The notes below the pieces were generated by a model. It was not told the DNA's origin, ran no database searches, and saw only the letters and a list, made by a program, of their open reading frames with translations. A program made the translations under genes and the position numbers. From contig NZ_AP023032.1 in assembly GCF_019670105.1 (NCBI RefSeq), positions 747,501-811,500 of the forward strand: a stretch of 64,000 nucleotides of DNA, written 5' to 3'. Shown here piece by piece: positions 48,040 through 57,472 of the stretch (positions are counted from its first letter, which is position 1; each line of letters opens with the position of its first letter). This stretch comes from Agarivorans albus. Its GTDB lineage: Bacteria; Pseudomonadota; Gammaproteobacteria; Enterobacterales; Celerinatantimonadaceae.

Positions 48040-49571
48040 TGGGGGCTCTCCTGCATCGGCGTAGATACCGGCGTTGCCTGGCTTTGCAGACCTGCGGCCA
48101 AAAACATGATTTGTTGTTCGTTGATTTCTTGTTCACGCAGCTCTCCTTGAATTTGGCCTTCGCGCATCACCAAAACTCGGTGGGCAAGGCCAATGAGTTC
48201 TTCCATGTCTGATGAAATCACCACAACTGCTAAACCTTGCTCGGTCATGCTTTGGATAAAGTGGTAGATTTCTTTCTTGGTATTTACATCAACGCCCCGA
48301 GTGGGTTCGTCGAGAATCAGTATCTGCGGCTGGGTATCCATCCATTTCGATAAATACACCTTTTGTTGATTGCCCCCGCTTAAGTAAAGAAGCTCGGTAT
48401 CTAAGGAGGCCGCTTTAATGTCGAATTTACGCACATATTGCTGAGCTTGTTGGCGAGCCTTGCCGTGGTTAATTAAGCCTTTGCAATAGTTTCCTAGTGA
48501 AATAAGGCTAATGTTCTCGGGTAAATTAAAGCTCATGGTTAACCCGCAGCCTTGGCGATCTTCGCTTAGATAGGCCAAGCCATGTTTTACCGCATCTTTA
48601 ATATTGTGAATGGTGACGGATTGTTGATGAATAAAGATTTTGCCGCTTTGGCGACGGCGTAGCCCCATTATCGCTTCTGCTGTTTCGGTGCGCCCGCTGC
48701 CAATTAAGCCGGCAAACCCCAATACTTCACCTTGGCGCACTTCAAAGCTAATTTGCTTAAGTAAGTTTTTAACATTCAAATCATCGACTTTAAGTGCCAC
48801 TTTGCTTTGTACTTTAGAGCGTGGCGGAAATACTTGGTTAAGCTCACGTCCAACCATTTTTTTCGCCATGTCTTGTTCGTCAATGTCACTCACTTGGTCA
48901 ACCGAAATTAACGCGCCATCGCGCAAAATAATTAGGCGATCGCATAGCTGTTTAACTTCCTTAAGCTTGTGCGAGATAAACAAAATCGTTACGCCTTGCG
49001 CTTTTAGCTTATCGATAAGCTTGAATAGCACGGTAACTTCTTGGCTGGTTAATACCGTGGTGGGTTCATCCATAATCAGAATACGCGCATCATTTACTAA
49101 TGCTTTTGCTATCTCCACCATTTGTTTTTCGGCCACACTCAGTGCTTCAATTAGCGCATCTGGCGATAAGTCTGTTTCTAATAAACTTAATAGTTGGAGG
49201 GTACGTTGGCGCATGGCTTTTTTGTTAAGAAACAAGCTGCCTTTTAACTCTTGGCCTAAAAAAATATTTTCAAACACACTTAGGCTGGCGATTAAGTTAA
49301 ATTCCTGTGGAATCATCGCAATGCCTAAGGCCTTGGCGTCTGCTGGGCTGTTTATCTCAACGGCTTTGCCATTAACTAGCACTTGGCCGCTACTACGCTG
49401 ATAAATGCCAGAGATAATTTTTAGCAGGGTGGATTTACCCGCGCCATTTTCACCAAGAATGCCCATTACTTCGCCTGGTTGCACCTCAACGCTAATGCCG
49501 TGTAAAACTTGTACTCCAGAAAAGCTTTTAGTGATTTTATCCAAGCTAAGAATAGGTTTAGGCAAGCTCAT
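48036..49571 (-). CDS. Sugar ABC transporter ATPase, two-domain (RbsA-like)
   Basis: A 511-residue protein with two fused nucleotide-binding domains, as in RbsA. The first has Walker A GILGENGAGKSTLLK and the Walker B stretch ILIMDEPTTVLT. The second has the degenerate Walker A FAGLIGSGRTETAEA usual for the family, signature LSGGNQQKV and Walker B ILILDEPTRGVDV. I start at ATG 49571, with TTTGGAG upstream; it overlaps the oxidoreductase gene by 14 bases. A longer frame from 49601 would add ten residues without a family match. Confidence 0.94.
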   Translation of the reverse strand: MSLPKPILSLDKITKSFSGVQVLHGISVEVQPGEVMGILGENGAGKSTLLKIISGIYQRSSGQVLVNGKAVEINSPADAKALGIAMIPQEFNLIASLSVFENIFLGQELKGSLFLNKKAMRQRTLQLLSLLETDLSPDALIEALSVAEKQMVEIAKALVNDARILIMDEPTTVLTSQEVTVLFKLIDKLKAQGVTILFISHKLKEVKQLCDRLIILRDGALISVDQVSDIDEQDMAKKMVGRELNQVFPPRSKVQSKVALKVDDLNVKNLLKQISFEVRQGEVLGFAGLIGSGRTETAEAIMGLRRRQSGKIFIHQQSVTIHNIKDAVKHGLAYLSEDRQGCGLTMSFNLPENISLISLGNYCKGLINHGKARQQAQQYVRKFDIKAASLDTELLYLSGGNQQKVYLSKWMDTQPQILILDEPTRGVDVNTKKEIYHFIQSMTEQGLAVVVISSDMEELIGLAHRVLVMREGQIQGELREQEINEQQIMFLAAGLQSQATPVSTPMQESPQ

Positions 49572-50727
49572 GAACGTTCTCCAAAGCGGTCCATTTACCA
49601 TTGTTTTGCGAGGAGTGGATCATGGCATTGATGAACTGTAAGCCTTCTACACCTTGTTTCACTCCCGGCAATAAACTATCGGCAAGAATGTCGGTGGCCG
49701 ATGAGCCATTGCGTGCTGTACGAATAGCCTTGGCGGTTTCGGTGTAGATATTGGCAAAGCCTTCTAAGTAGCCCTCGGGGTGGCCGGCTGGGGTTCTCAC
49801 CAAATGTTCAGGCTCAGCGTTGTATCCATAACCTGCACGGCTAATAATTCGGCTAGGCTGGGAGAATGGGCTGTAGAGTAGTTGGTTGGGCTGCTCTTGC
49901 GACCATTCAAGCCCTCCATCACTGCCATAAACCCTAATCCGCAGGCCATTTTCATTACCTGGGGCCACCTGCGAGCTCCATAACATGCCGCGTACACCTT
50001 GCTCGAATCGCAGCATGGCATGCACGTTGTCGTCTAGTACTCGGCCATTTACAAAAGTAGACAGCTCTGCGCTTACTTGTTCTAGCTGTAAGCCACTTAT
50101 AAAGGCCGCTAGATTAAAGGCATGAGTGCCAATGTCGCCCAAGCAACCAGCTGGTCCCGAGCGCTTTGGATCGGTGCGCCATTCGGCTTGTTTATTGCCA
50201 GTATTTTCCGCTGCGGTAGTGAGCCAATCTTGGGCATACTCCACTTGAACCAAGCGCAGCTTGCCAAGCAAACCTTCCCCAACCATTTGTTGGGCTTGGC
50301 GCACCATGGGGTAAGCACTGTAGTTGTGAGTGAGCACAAACAGCTTGCCGCTATTATTCGCCAGCTCTTTGAGTTCCATTGCCTCGTGAAGAGAGCAGGT
50401 CATGGGTTTGTCACAAATCACATGAATACCTGCGGCCAAAAATGCTTTAGCTATAGGGAAGTGCAAATGATTAGGCGTTACGATACTTACCGCTTCAATA
50501 CCATCAGGGCGAGCGGCTTCGGCCTCAGCCATATCTTGATAGCTTAGGTAACAGCGGTCGGCAGCAATGCCTAAATCCTTGGCTGATTGTTGCGCTCTGG
50601 CTGGATCGGCACTTAATGCGCCAGCAACTAATTCATATTGGTTATCTAAGCGCGCAGCAATACGGTGAATAGCACCAATAAACGCACCACTGCCACCGCC
50701 TACCATTCCTAGTTTAATTTTATCCAT
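49558..50727 (-). CDS. Gfo/Idh/MocA family oxidoreductase
   Basis: A 389-residue NAD(P)-dependent sugar or polyol dehydrogenase. The Rossmann motif is [18 protein letters not shown] (residues 7-24), [37 protein letters not shown] contains the family CDKP (EKP-type) motif, and the catalytic domain has [13 protein letters not shown] with the conserved histidine. It is 9 bases downstream of the isomerase and overlaps the ATPase by 14. Enzyme pairs of this type with a sugar isomerase act on, for example, inositols or 3-keto-sugars; the substrate here is unknown. Confidence 0.92.
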   Translation of the reverse strand: MDKIKLGMVGGGSGAFIGAIHRIAARLDNQYELVAGALSADPARAQQSAKDLGIAADRCYLSYQDMAEAEAARPDGIEAVSIVTPNHLHFPIAKAFLAAGIHVICDKPMTCSLHEAMELKELANNSGKLFVLTHNYSAYPMVRQAQQMVGEGLLGKLRLVQVEYAQDWLTTAAENTGNKQAEWRTDPKRSGPAGCLGDIGTHAFNLAAFISGLQLEQVSAELSTFVNGRVLDDNVHAMLRFEQGVRGMLWSSQVAPGNENGLRIRVYGSDGGLEWSQEQPNQLLYSPFSQPSRIISRAGYGYNAEPEHLVRTPAGHPEGYLEGFANIYTETAKAIRTARNGSSATDILADSLLPGVKQGVEGLQFINAMIHSSQNNGKWTALENVHELA

Positions 50728-50736
50728 GAGTTACTC

Positions 50737-51789
50737 CTATAAACCCAGAATTCGCAGATTTGCTGCTTGGTCGATGGCGCTGTCGGCAAAATCATCAAAG
50801 GCTTTATCGGTTACTTCAATGATGTGTTGCTGTACAAAGGCTGCACCTTCCAGCGCGCCAGCTTCAGGGTGTTTAAGGCAACATTCCCACTCAACCACCG
50901 CCCAGCCACTAAAGTTGTATTGGGCGAGTTTGGAAAAAATCCCTACAAAATCTACTTGGCCGTCGCCTAAAGAGCGGAATCGACCCGCACGTTCAGTCCA
51001 ACTTTGGTAGCCGCCATATACGCCTTGTTGACCAGTGGGGTTAAATTCCGCGTCTTTTACGTGGAACATTTTGATGCGAGGGTGATAGCGGTCGATAAAG
51101 TCTAGATAATCCAGCTGCTGCAGCACAAAATGGCTAGGGTCATACAAGATATTGCAACGCGGATGCTGGTTAACTGCATCCAAGAACATTTCGAAGCTAA
51201 CGCCGTCATGTAAATCTTCTCCTGGGTGAATTTCGTAACATACATCTACGCCAGCCGCGTCAAAGGCGTCTAGGATCGGTAACCAACGCTTAGCTAATTC
51301 CTCAAAGCCAGTTTCAACTAAGCCTTGAGGACGTTGTGGCCATGGATACATATATGGCCACAGCAGCGCGCCAGAGAAGGTAGCATGAGCACTTAAACCT
51401 AGGTTTTTAGAAGCCCTTGCCGCCAACATCATTTGGTTTACCGCCCATTCTTGACGGGCGCTTGGGTTAGCCCTTACGGATTCAGGAGCAAAGCCGTCAA
51501 ACATTTCATCGTAGGCTGGGTGTACTGCAACAAGTTGGCCTTGCAGGTGCGTCGACAGCTCGGTGAGAGTGAGGCCGTTGTCGGCAAGTAGGCTTAATAC
51601 CTCTTGGCAATAGCTTAGGTCTTCTGCGGCGCGCTCCAAATCAAACAAACGTTTATCCCAGCTGGGCATTTGCACCCCTTTGTAACCCACACTAGCTGCC
51701 CAAGCGGCAATTGAACTTAGTGAGTTAAAGGGCGCTTCGTCACTAGCAAACTGGGCGAGGAACAGCGCGGGTCCTTGTAGGGTTTTCAT
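50737..51789 (-). CDS. Sugar phosphate isomerase/epimerase family protein (TIM barrel)
   Basis: A 350-residue xylose-isomerase-like TIM-barrel protein (AP endonuclease 2 superfamily). Metal-ligand positions are seen in VCYEIHPGEDLHDG, NILYDPSHFVLQ, IKMFHVKDAEF and WAVVEWECCL. The first gene of the ABC operon, with AAGGATTGCCG before ATG 51789 and the LacI-type palindrome at 51840-51861 about 50 bases upstream. Together with the Gfo/Idh/MocA dehydrogenase it may convert an imported sugar or glycoside. I cannot say which. Confidence 0.88.
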   Translation of the reverse strand: MKTLQGPALFLAQFASDEAPFNSLSSIAAWAASVGYKGVQMPSWDKRLFDLERAAEDLSYCQEVLSLLADNGLTLTELSTHLQGQLVAVHPAYDEMFDGFAPESVRANPSARQEWAVNQMMLAARASKNLGLSAHATFSGALLWPYMYPWPQRPQGLVETGFEELAKRWLPILDAFDAAGVDVCYEIHPGEDLHDGVSFEMFLDAVNQHPRCNILYDPSHFVLQQLDYLDFIDRYHPRIKMFHVKDAEFNPTGQQGVYGGYQSWTERAGRFRSLGDGQVDFVGIFSKLAQYNFSGWAVVEWECCLKHPEAGALEGAAFVQQHIIEVTDKAFDDFADSAIDQAANLRILGL

Positions 51790-51839
51790 CGGCAATCCTT
51801 TTATCGAAGTTCAAACCAAATGTCGTATTTTGTTGAGAT

Positions 51840-51861
51840 CAAATGTAATCGATTACATTTG
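51840..51861. promoter_or_regulatory. LacI-type operator (site 1)
   Basis: A perfect 22-base palindrome with core ATGTAATCGATTACAT (51843-51858), centred on CG as is usual for LacI-family sites. It lies about 50 bases upstream of the minus-strand ABC operon. The 51790-52145 gap (356 bases) between the operon and the regulator gene holds this site, site 2, and otherwise only AT-rich promoter sequence. Confidence 0.85.
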
Positions 51862-52073
51862 GTCTCATAAAAAAACCATGCGCTGTTCAAAGCTGGAGGC
51901 GTATAAAGCCGCACTGCATGGCATTTATTTAGTAGTTGAATAAAACTTATACAATAAAATAGTGTTTATCTAGCGTATGTTGCGAAAATGTGATCAGTTT
52001 AAAAGTTTATTTTTTGTACAAATTGCTGATTGAGTTCTTAAGTGATTTAAAATAAAGTACTTTATGATAATTG

Positions 52074-52089
52074 ATGTAATCCGTTACAT
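52074..52089. promoter_or_regulatory. LacI-type operator (site 2)
   Basis: ATGTAATCCGTTACAT shares 14 of 16 bases with the core of site 1. It lies 57 bases before the LacI-family gene, which suggests autoregulation. Confidence 0.75.
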
Positions 52090-52145
52090 TTGGGCTAAGC
52101 TTTCACTAACGTTAGCCTTGCTTATTACCAATCTAAGGACAGTAA

Positions 52146-53135
52146 ATGCCTACCATAAAAGATGTGGCCAAATTGGCAGGCGTATCTACCGCAACGGTAT
52201 CTCGGGCGATGATGAGCCCAGAAAAAGTATCCGAGAAAACCCGTTTGAAGGTCGAGTTAGCGGTAGCCGAGTCGGGATTCTCTCCCAATGTGATTGCACG
52301 AAATTTAAGGCGTAGCGAATCGAAAACCATCGTGATTATTGTGCCTGATATTGCCAATATGTTTTTCGCCAGCATTGTGCGTGGGATCCAGCAGGTTGCC
52401 TTGCAAAATGGCTACAAGGTGTTGCTTGGGGACTCAATTCATACGGTTGAGCAAGCAAAAGTGTATATGGACTTGGTACGCAGCAAGCAAGCCGACGGCA
52501 TTATTTCGCTTACCGCTGAGCTGCCTATGGAGATCCGCCAAGGTACCGAAATTCCAATGGTGATGGCGTGTGAGTACTTTCCTGGTTTTCCTATTCCCAC
52601 GGTGCGTATTGATAATCGCGGCTCGGCTAAGCGAGCTGTAGATTATTTATTAGATATTGGGCATAGCCAAATTGGCTGTATTACCGGCCCTATGGAAAAC
52701 CCAATTTGTGTGGATCGTAAAGCCGGTTATCAAGACAGTCTGCAGCAGCTAAATATTGCCGTTGACGAAGCTGCTTTTGAAGACGGTGATTTTAGTTTTC
52801 AGTCGGGGTATAGCGCGTTCATGCGTCTACACGAACACTACTCAATGACTGCGTTATTTTGCTTTAACGACATGATGGCTCTAGGGGCAATGAAAGCGGC
52901 AACGCAACTGGGTATTAAGGTGCCGCAACAGTTATCAATAGTGGGCTTTGATGACCTGTTATTTGCCGAATATACCAACCCAGAGCTCACCACCATTCGT
53001 CAGCCACAAGAAGATATTGGTAAGACAGCAGCCAACACGCTAATGAAGATTCTGCAGGGCAGCAAAGCCAGCCAAGATACCATTGTGCCAACTCAGCTAT
53101 TGGTTCGCTCTAGTTGCTGTTCGCCAAGTAAGTAA
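52146..53135 (+). CDS. LacI-family transcriptional regulator (CytR-like)
   Basis: A 329-residue repressor with an N-terminal helix-turn-helix (TIKDVAKLAGVSTATVSRAMMSPEKVSEKTR, 3-33) and a hinge, and a periplasmic-binding-protein-like sensor domain (about 60-325). Its closest look is E. coli CytR (STATVSRAL.NPDKVS, TIxxIVPDIxxxFFxxIxRGI), but the context is a sugar ABC operon, so its effector is probably that sugar or a product. Divergent from the operon, with a palindrome before each transcription unit. Confidence 0.93.
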   Translation: MPTIKDVAKLAGVSTATVSRAMMSPEKVSEKTRLKVELAVAESGFSPNVIARNLRRSESKTIVIIVPDIANMFFASIVRGIQQVALQNGYKVLLGDSIHTVEQAKVYMDLVRSKQADGIISLTAELPMEIRQGTEIPMVMACEYFPGFPIPTVRIDNRGSAKRAVDYLLDIGHSQIGCITGPMENPICVDRKAGYQDSLQQLNIAVDEAAFEDGDFSFQSGYSAFMRLHEHYSMTALFCFNDMMALGAMKAATQLGIKVPQQLSIVGFDDLLFAEYTNPELTTIRQPQEDIGKTAANTLMKILQGSKASQDTIVPTQLLVRSSCCSPSK

Positions 53136-53170
53136 CAATGTCGTTTGTCTAAGCATTGCTATCGGGAATG

Positions 53171-53201
53171 AAAAAAAGCCAGTGGTATTATCACCACTGG
53201 C
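53171..53201 (-). terminator. Terminator of the agarase gene
   Basis: Stem GCCAGTGGT/ACCACTGGC with a run of seven T on the minus strand. It lies 26 bases past the agarase stop. Confidence 0.85.
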
Positions 53202-53226
53202 CAAAGGAAGGAATTGCTAAAAAATA

Positions 53227-54588
53227 CTACTGGAATTTAAAACGTTGGTTGGTACCTCCATCACATGACCATTGTCTAAGATCTGCGCCATTAGCGCCCG
53301 AATTATTGGCTATTTCTAAACACTTGCCGCTTTGTTTATTGCGGATTTCAAAGGTATTGCTGCCTTTATCTACAAGACTCCATACTTGGCTTGTATTGGC
53401 GTGGTTACAAACCCATTGTTGAACTTTAGCGCCGTCTGCAGAGCTGCCAGATGCTAGCTCCATACATAGTTGGCTTACTTTTGCGCTAATGCTGTATTCG
53501 TTATTACCTAAAGCAGTAAATTGGAAACGCTGGTTATTGTTACCGGTGTTGCATGACCACTGTTGATAGGTGCTACCGTTCCATAATGCGCCGCTTTTCA
53601 CATCTAGGCATAAGTTAGAGTGGGCCACTTGAAGGTTGGTATAACCGCTAGGTGGAGTAATGCCGCCTGTTGGCGGAGTAGTGCTGCCACCAGTAGGTTT
53701 GTAAACCCTAATCCAATCTACGTACATTTTGTTTTTATCGCCATCTGCTAGGTCTGCATCGGTGGCAATATGGCCTGCTTCAGAGCGCCAAGAATGGTCC
53801 TCGGTATCAAGAATAATGAACATTTCTTGATCCATGTTGTAACGGCTTTTATCTAGTATGGCACCAGTATAATCTTTATCTTTCATTACCACTTGGCTCC
53901 AAGCGCCTTTAGTGGTTTTTTGGCCATTAATGTAGAAGGTCACCTCAGTGGGGCTTTTCCAGTAAACGCCAAAACGGTGGAAGCCTTCACGCCAGTAATT
54001 GCCCCAAGTAGGGGTATTGTGTGTTTGATCGTTAAAGTCACTGCTAATTGAGTTATCGTTGTTACGGAAGAATACGTGGAAGTTGGTTGACATGTTTTTG
54101 GCAAACCAGTCTTGGCGCGCACCGCCATACACTTCCAGAACATCAATCTCGCGCTGGTCGTTTTCACTTAGTAACCAAAAGTTGGAAGAAAGCTCTAAAT
54201 TGCTTACCTTAATGTTGGCTTCTAAGAAAATTGGGTATTTCACTTTGGTTTTAGAGGTGACTACCCCAGCATTAACTTGGTTAGTACCTTGGCGACGAGA
54301 TGCGCTAATAATTAAGTTACCATCACCAACCCACGATTCATCGCTTGACCAGTAGGTGAGGCCAGGGCCTGTCCAGTTATGAAAGTAAGCGTCTTTCCAT
54401 TTGCTGGTAAAAGAGCTTGGCTTACCCGAATAGTTAAAAGAGTCTGAATAGCTTTCTTGTAACTCCCAGCTTTGTCCTGGGTCTAGCTCTGCTGGAATTG
54501 GGATATTATCCCAGTCCGCTGCATAAGTACTGAGTGATAAACCTAAACCGCAGGCTAATAGTAGTGGGTGCTTAGTGAATCCTTTCAT
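53227..54588 (-). CDS. Secreted GH16 beta-agarase with C-terminal CBM13
   Basis: Cleaves beta-1,4 bonds of agarose outside the cell to neoagaro-oligosaccharides. Of 453 residues, 1-23 form a signal peptide. The GH16 domain (about 25-300) has the catalytic motif EIDVLE, with E147 as nucleophile, D149, and E152 as acid/base. The one-residue longer form (ExDxxE) is that of agarases and related marine enzymes. A Ser/Thr/Pro/Gly linker (about 302-317) leads to a ricin-type CBM13 with three QW motifs (YQQWSC, VQQWVC, LRQWSC). Porphyranase or a kappa-carrageenase is possible on motif alone, but overall similarity and the locus favour agarase. It is probably monocistronic, with its own terminator. 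Confidence 0.93.
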   Translation of the reverse strand: MKGFTKHPLLLACGLGLSLSTYAADWDNIPIPAELDPGQSWELQESYSDSFNYSGKPSSFTSKWKDAYFHNWTGPGLTYWSSDESWVGDGNLIISASRRQGTNQVNAGVVTSKTKVKYPIFLEANIKVSNLELSSNFWLLSENDQREIDVLEVYGGARQDWFAKNMSTNFHVFFRNNDNSISSDFNDQTHNTPTWGNYWREGFHRFGVYWKSPTEVTFYINGQKTTKGAWSQVVMKDKDYTGAILDKSRYNMDQEMFIILDTEDHSWRSEAGHIATDADLADGDKNKMYVDWIRVYKPTGGSTTPPTGGITPPSGYTNLQVAHSNLCLDVKSGALWNGSTYQQWSCNTGNNNQRFQFTALGNNEYSISAKVSQLCMELASGSSADGAKVQQWVCNHANTSQVWSLVDKGSNTFEIRNKQSGKCLEIANNSGANGADLRQWSCDGGTNQRFKFQ

Positions 54589-54761
54589 TGTTATCTCCCT
54601 GTTTAGTGTGATAACAAATATCGCACAGTTATTAACCTATTTATGCGATCTGGTCGATCAATTTATGTTAGTTGTTAACCTGTTGTAAGGTGTGTGATCA
54701 AGTTATTGTTTTTGTTTTGCTGAAGTGCGGTTTTGGTGCGCAAGATCTCGGAAGGGCAGAT

Positions 54762-54791
54762 AAAAAAAGGCCTTGGTATGACTACCAAGGC
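54762..54791 (-). terminator. Terminator of the aldehyde dehydrogenase gene
   Basis: Stem GCCTTGGTA/TACCAAGGC, loop TGAC, with a run of seven T on the minus strand. It lies 36 bases past the stop. Confidence 0.85.
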
Positions 54792-54827
54792 AAAGTGCTA
54801 ACAATTGTCAAAAGGAATTAAAAAAGA

Positions 54828-56276
54828 TTACTGGTAGTTCAGGTAAATGGTTTTCTTCTGCAAGTATCCCTCCAAGCCGTATTTCCCATCTTCGCCGCCG
54901 ATACCACTGCGTTTAAAGCCTGTATGGAAGCCATTTAATAGCTCACCATTAGGGCGATTAACATAGATTTCGCCGACCTCTAATTCGTTAACAACTTGCA
55001 TTATTTTGCGCATGTCGTTGGTATATACGTAGCCAGACAAACCTAAGTCGATGTCGTTGGCATACTGTAATGCTTGCTCCAGGCTATCAATTGGCATTGC
55101 TGCCACAACTGGGCCAAACACTTCTTGTTTCATGATGTCCATTTGGTTGTTTACATCGGTAACCACGGTAGGTTCAAACCAGTAACCATTGGCAAACTCT
55201 TCGCCACTTGGTTTACCACCACCACAAGCGATGGTTGCACCTTCGGCCTTGGCTTTGCTGATCATCTCAACCAGTTTTTCTACTTCACGAGCATTTACTT
55301 TAGGGCCAACATTAGTGCTTGCTAACATTGGGTCGCCTATCTTAAGTTGCTTCACTTTAGCGATGAACTTATCCATAAACTCTGCGTAAATCGCTTTATG
55401 GATATACATGCGCTCGTTAGACGTACAAATTTGGCCGCAGTTGCCAAAGCCTGAGTTAACCGCGATCTCAACCACCTCGTCGATGTTGGCGTCGTCTAAC
55501 ACAATAAACGGCGCTTTGCCGCCAAGCTCTAGGTTTAGTGCTGTGATGTTCTCTGATGCAGAGCGGTATAAAATAGAACCCACTTCCGAGCTGCCGGTTA
55601 GAGTCACAAGCTTAGTAATAGGGTTGCGCACTAGCTCGTCGCCTACCTCACCACCTAAACCTGAAACAATATTTACGACGCCTTTAGGGAAACCTACTTT
55701 AGCGATTAGTTTTGAGAACTCTAATACCGTGAGCGGAGTGTCTGCTGGTGGCATTACTACCATGGTATTGCCGGTGACTAAGGCGTTACCTAGTTTGCGT
55801 GCCGCTAGTGCTAGCGGGTAGTTCCAAGCTAGCAGGCCCACGGTTACGCCAAAAGGCACACGTTGGATCCAAATCTGCTCATCTTGATTTTCGCTGGTTA
55901 CTATCTCGCCCTCGATGCGGCGAGCTGATTCAGCAGCGTAACGCAAAAATCCAACAGAACCGGCTACTTCGCCACGTGCATCACTTAGCAGTTTGCCTTG
56001 TTCTTGGGTAATCATTTCAGCGTAACGCTCAGCGTCTGCTTCTAGTTCGTCTGCTAGTGCTGCTACTAGTTCTGCACGTTTTTGTGCCGGTAATTTAGCC
56101 CAGTCTTTTTGAGCCGCTTCTGATGAGCGTAAAGCATTAGCTGCTTCTTCACGGCTCGCTTGCGGAGCATAGCCAACCAACTGTTCGTTACTTGGATTTA
56201 CAACTTCAATGGTGTTGCCGGTAGCTGATTCTAACCATTCACCATTGATAAACATTTTGTGAGTAACTATGCTCAT
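54828..56276 (-). CDS. AldA-like aldehyde dehydrogenase, candidate 3,6-anhydro-L-galactose dehydrogenase
   Basis: An NAD(P)-dependent aldehyde dehydrogenase of 482 residues. The catalytic glutamate lies in LELGGKAPFIV and the cysteine in NCGQICTSNER. The C-terminal block GFHTGFKRSGIGGEDGKYGL resembles E. coli AldA (lactaldehyde dehydrogenase), which belongs to the group that includes known anhydrogalactose dehydrogenases. Here it would oxidise 3,6-anhydro-L-galactose to anhydrogalactonate. The substrate is inferred from the neighbours (cycloisomerase, KDG kinase, KDPG aldolase, agarase). A TTGGTnnACCAA palindrome lies 36 bases upstream. Confidence 0.82.
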   Translation of the reverse strand: MSIVTHKMFINGEWLESATGNTIEVVNPSNEQLVGYAPQASREEAANALRSSEAAQKDWAKLPAQKRAELVAALADELEADAERYAEMITQEQGKLLSDARGEVAGSVGFLRYAAESARRIEGEIVTSENQDEQIWIQRVPFGVTVGLLAWNYPLALAARKLGNALVTGNTMVVMPPADTPLTVLEFSKLIAKVGFPKGVVNIVSGLGGEVGDELVRNPITKLVTLTGSSEVGSILYRSASENITALNLELGGKAPFIVLDDANIDEVVEIAVNSGFGNCGQICTSNERMYIHKAIYAEFMDKFIAKVKQLKIGDPMLASTNVGPKVNAREVEKLVEMISKAKAEGATIACGGGKPSGEEFANGYWFEPTVVTDVNNQMDIMKQEVFGPVVAAMPIDSLEQALQYANDIDLGLSGYVYTNDMRKIMQVVNELEVGEIYVNRPNGELLNGFHTGFKRSGIGGEDGKYGLEGYLQKKTIYLNYQ

Positions 56277-56311
56277 CTAACTTCCTTTAGATTCCCAGTG
56301 GAGATAAAACT

Positions 56312-56329
56312 AATTTGGTAAACCAATTT
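56312..56329. promoter_or_regulatory. UxuR/ExuR-like palindrome before the aldehyde dehydrogenase
   Basis: The core TTGGTAAACCAA (56315-56326) is a perfect TTGGTnnACCAA palindrome with AA/TT flanks. FadR-subfamily regulators of the UxuR/ExuR kind bind such sites. It is 36 bases from the ATG, in promoter position. The 56277-56619 gap (343 bases) holds this site, an A/T palindrome ATTCATTT-GGT-AAATGAAT (56402-56420) and the site at 56565. Confidence 0.75.
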
Positions 56330-56564
56330 CTGCATTCTACGCCATAAAGGTTAACCTTTAAAGTGATGAGGTTCACAAGTTATTCTGTCAATTTTGTAGA
56401 AATTCATTTGGTAAATGAATATTTTCTAAATTTCATGTATTTAAGGCGTGATTTATTATTAGTCGTACAATTTAGATCAAAATGAGACATCGGTAGTTGT
56501 GGTTGACTACCGATACGCGCTAAAAGGCGTTACTATTCAGGCTTCGGTCTAGAACTTACTTGAA

Positions 56565-56576
56565 TTGATTTACCAA
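56565..56576. promoter_or_regulatory. UxuR/ExuR-like site before the GntR gene
   Basis: TTGATTTACCAA matches TTGGTnnACCAA with one mismatch. It lies 43 bases upstream of the GntR-family gene and suggests autoregulation. Confidence 0.55.
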
Positions 56577-56619
56577 AAGTTAGATAGTTTCTATATTTCC
56601 CCAAAGGTTAAATGACATT

Positions 56620-57399
56620 ATGGCTAAGATGGATACCAAGCGTCGCTACTATGATATTGGCGTGCAAATCGAGGAATTGTTGTTTTCAGGCGTGTTTAAA
56701 GCGGGTGAACGACTGCCATCAGAGCGAGAGCTAAGTGAACGATTTGAAACCAGCCGCGCAACTATCCGAGAAGCTGTAATTATGCTTGAGTTGAAAGGCT
56801 TGGTTGTGGTTCGCCAAGGTGCTGGTATTTACTTCATTGATTCTCCTGAAAAAGTTAACAAGCGTACTATATTGCCAAAAAGTGATGTAGGACCTTTTGA
56901 GTTGCTCCAGGCGCGCCAGATCATCGAAAGCAGCATTGCCGGATTTGCCGCCACTCAAATTAAGTTTAACGAGCTACGTGAACTTAAAAAGGTACTGCAA
57001 CTGCAAGAGAGTGAGATAAATGGCGACAGCGAGAAGTTTGAAGCACTGGATCAGCAATTCCATAGCTTAATTGCTGAGTCGACTCAAAACCGAGTGCTGA
57101 TTAACCAAGCGGTTGACATGTGGAGCACGGTACGTACCACCAACCCGCTGTGGAATGAGCTTAATCATCAGTTTTTACACGAAGAACGTTTGCAGTCGAT
57201 GTGGATTAATGACCACAAGCGCATTTTGTTAGCCTTGCAAAAACGCTCTCCAGAAGATGCTAAGCAGGCAGTGTGGCAACATATCGAGAACAGTAAGCAA
57301 GAGTTACTTAAGATAGCTAGCTCTGACAATAGCGATACTGATTTAGACGATTACTTCTTCGCAATGGAATTTGATAGCAACTTTACCGAAAGCCATTAA
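56620..57399 (+). CDS. GntR-family regulator, FadR subfamily (UxuR/ExuR-like)
   Basis: A 259-residue regulator: winged helix (about 10-75; LPSERELSERFETSRATIREAVIMLELKGLVVVRQGAGIYF) and an FCD ligand domain (about 95-225) with the metal-type histidines in LDQQFHSLIAE and NDHKRIL and in VWQHIENSK. The C-terminal tail is acidic. It is divergent from the aldehyde dehydrogenase and convergent with the sugar porter. It is the likely regulator of the whole locus; its ligand may be KDG or another acid sugar of the pathway. Confidence 0.92.
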   Translation: MAKMDTKRRYYDIGVQIEELLFSGVFKAGERLPSERELSERFETSRATIREAVIMLELKGLVVVRQGAGIYFIDSPEKVNKRTILPKSDVGPFELLQARQIIESSIAGFAATQIKFNELRELKKVLQLQESEINGDSEKFEALDQQFHSLIAESTQNRVLINQAVDMWSTVRTTNPLWNELNHQFLHEERLQSMWINDHKRILLALQKRSPEDAKQAVWQHIENSKQELLKIASSDNSDTDLDDYFFAMEFDSNFTESH

Positions 57400-57415
57400 T
57401 TACAATTGTTATAAG

Positions 57416-57449
57416 AAAAAGCCGCTAAATGAACATTTAGCGGCTTTTT
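57416..57449. terminator. Bidirectional terminator
   Basis: Stem AAAAAGCCGCTAAAT/ATTTAGCGGCTTTTT with loop GAAC, between the convergent gntR and porter genes. Confidence 0.9.
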
Positions 57450-57472
57450 TATTTGGCTTTAACAGCTAAACG

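Noticed and set aside
53227-54588. kappa-Carrageenase or general beta-glucanase
   Set aside because: GH16 motif ExDxxE is shared, but the overall sequence and the agar-sugar locus favour agarase; not fully excluded.
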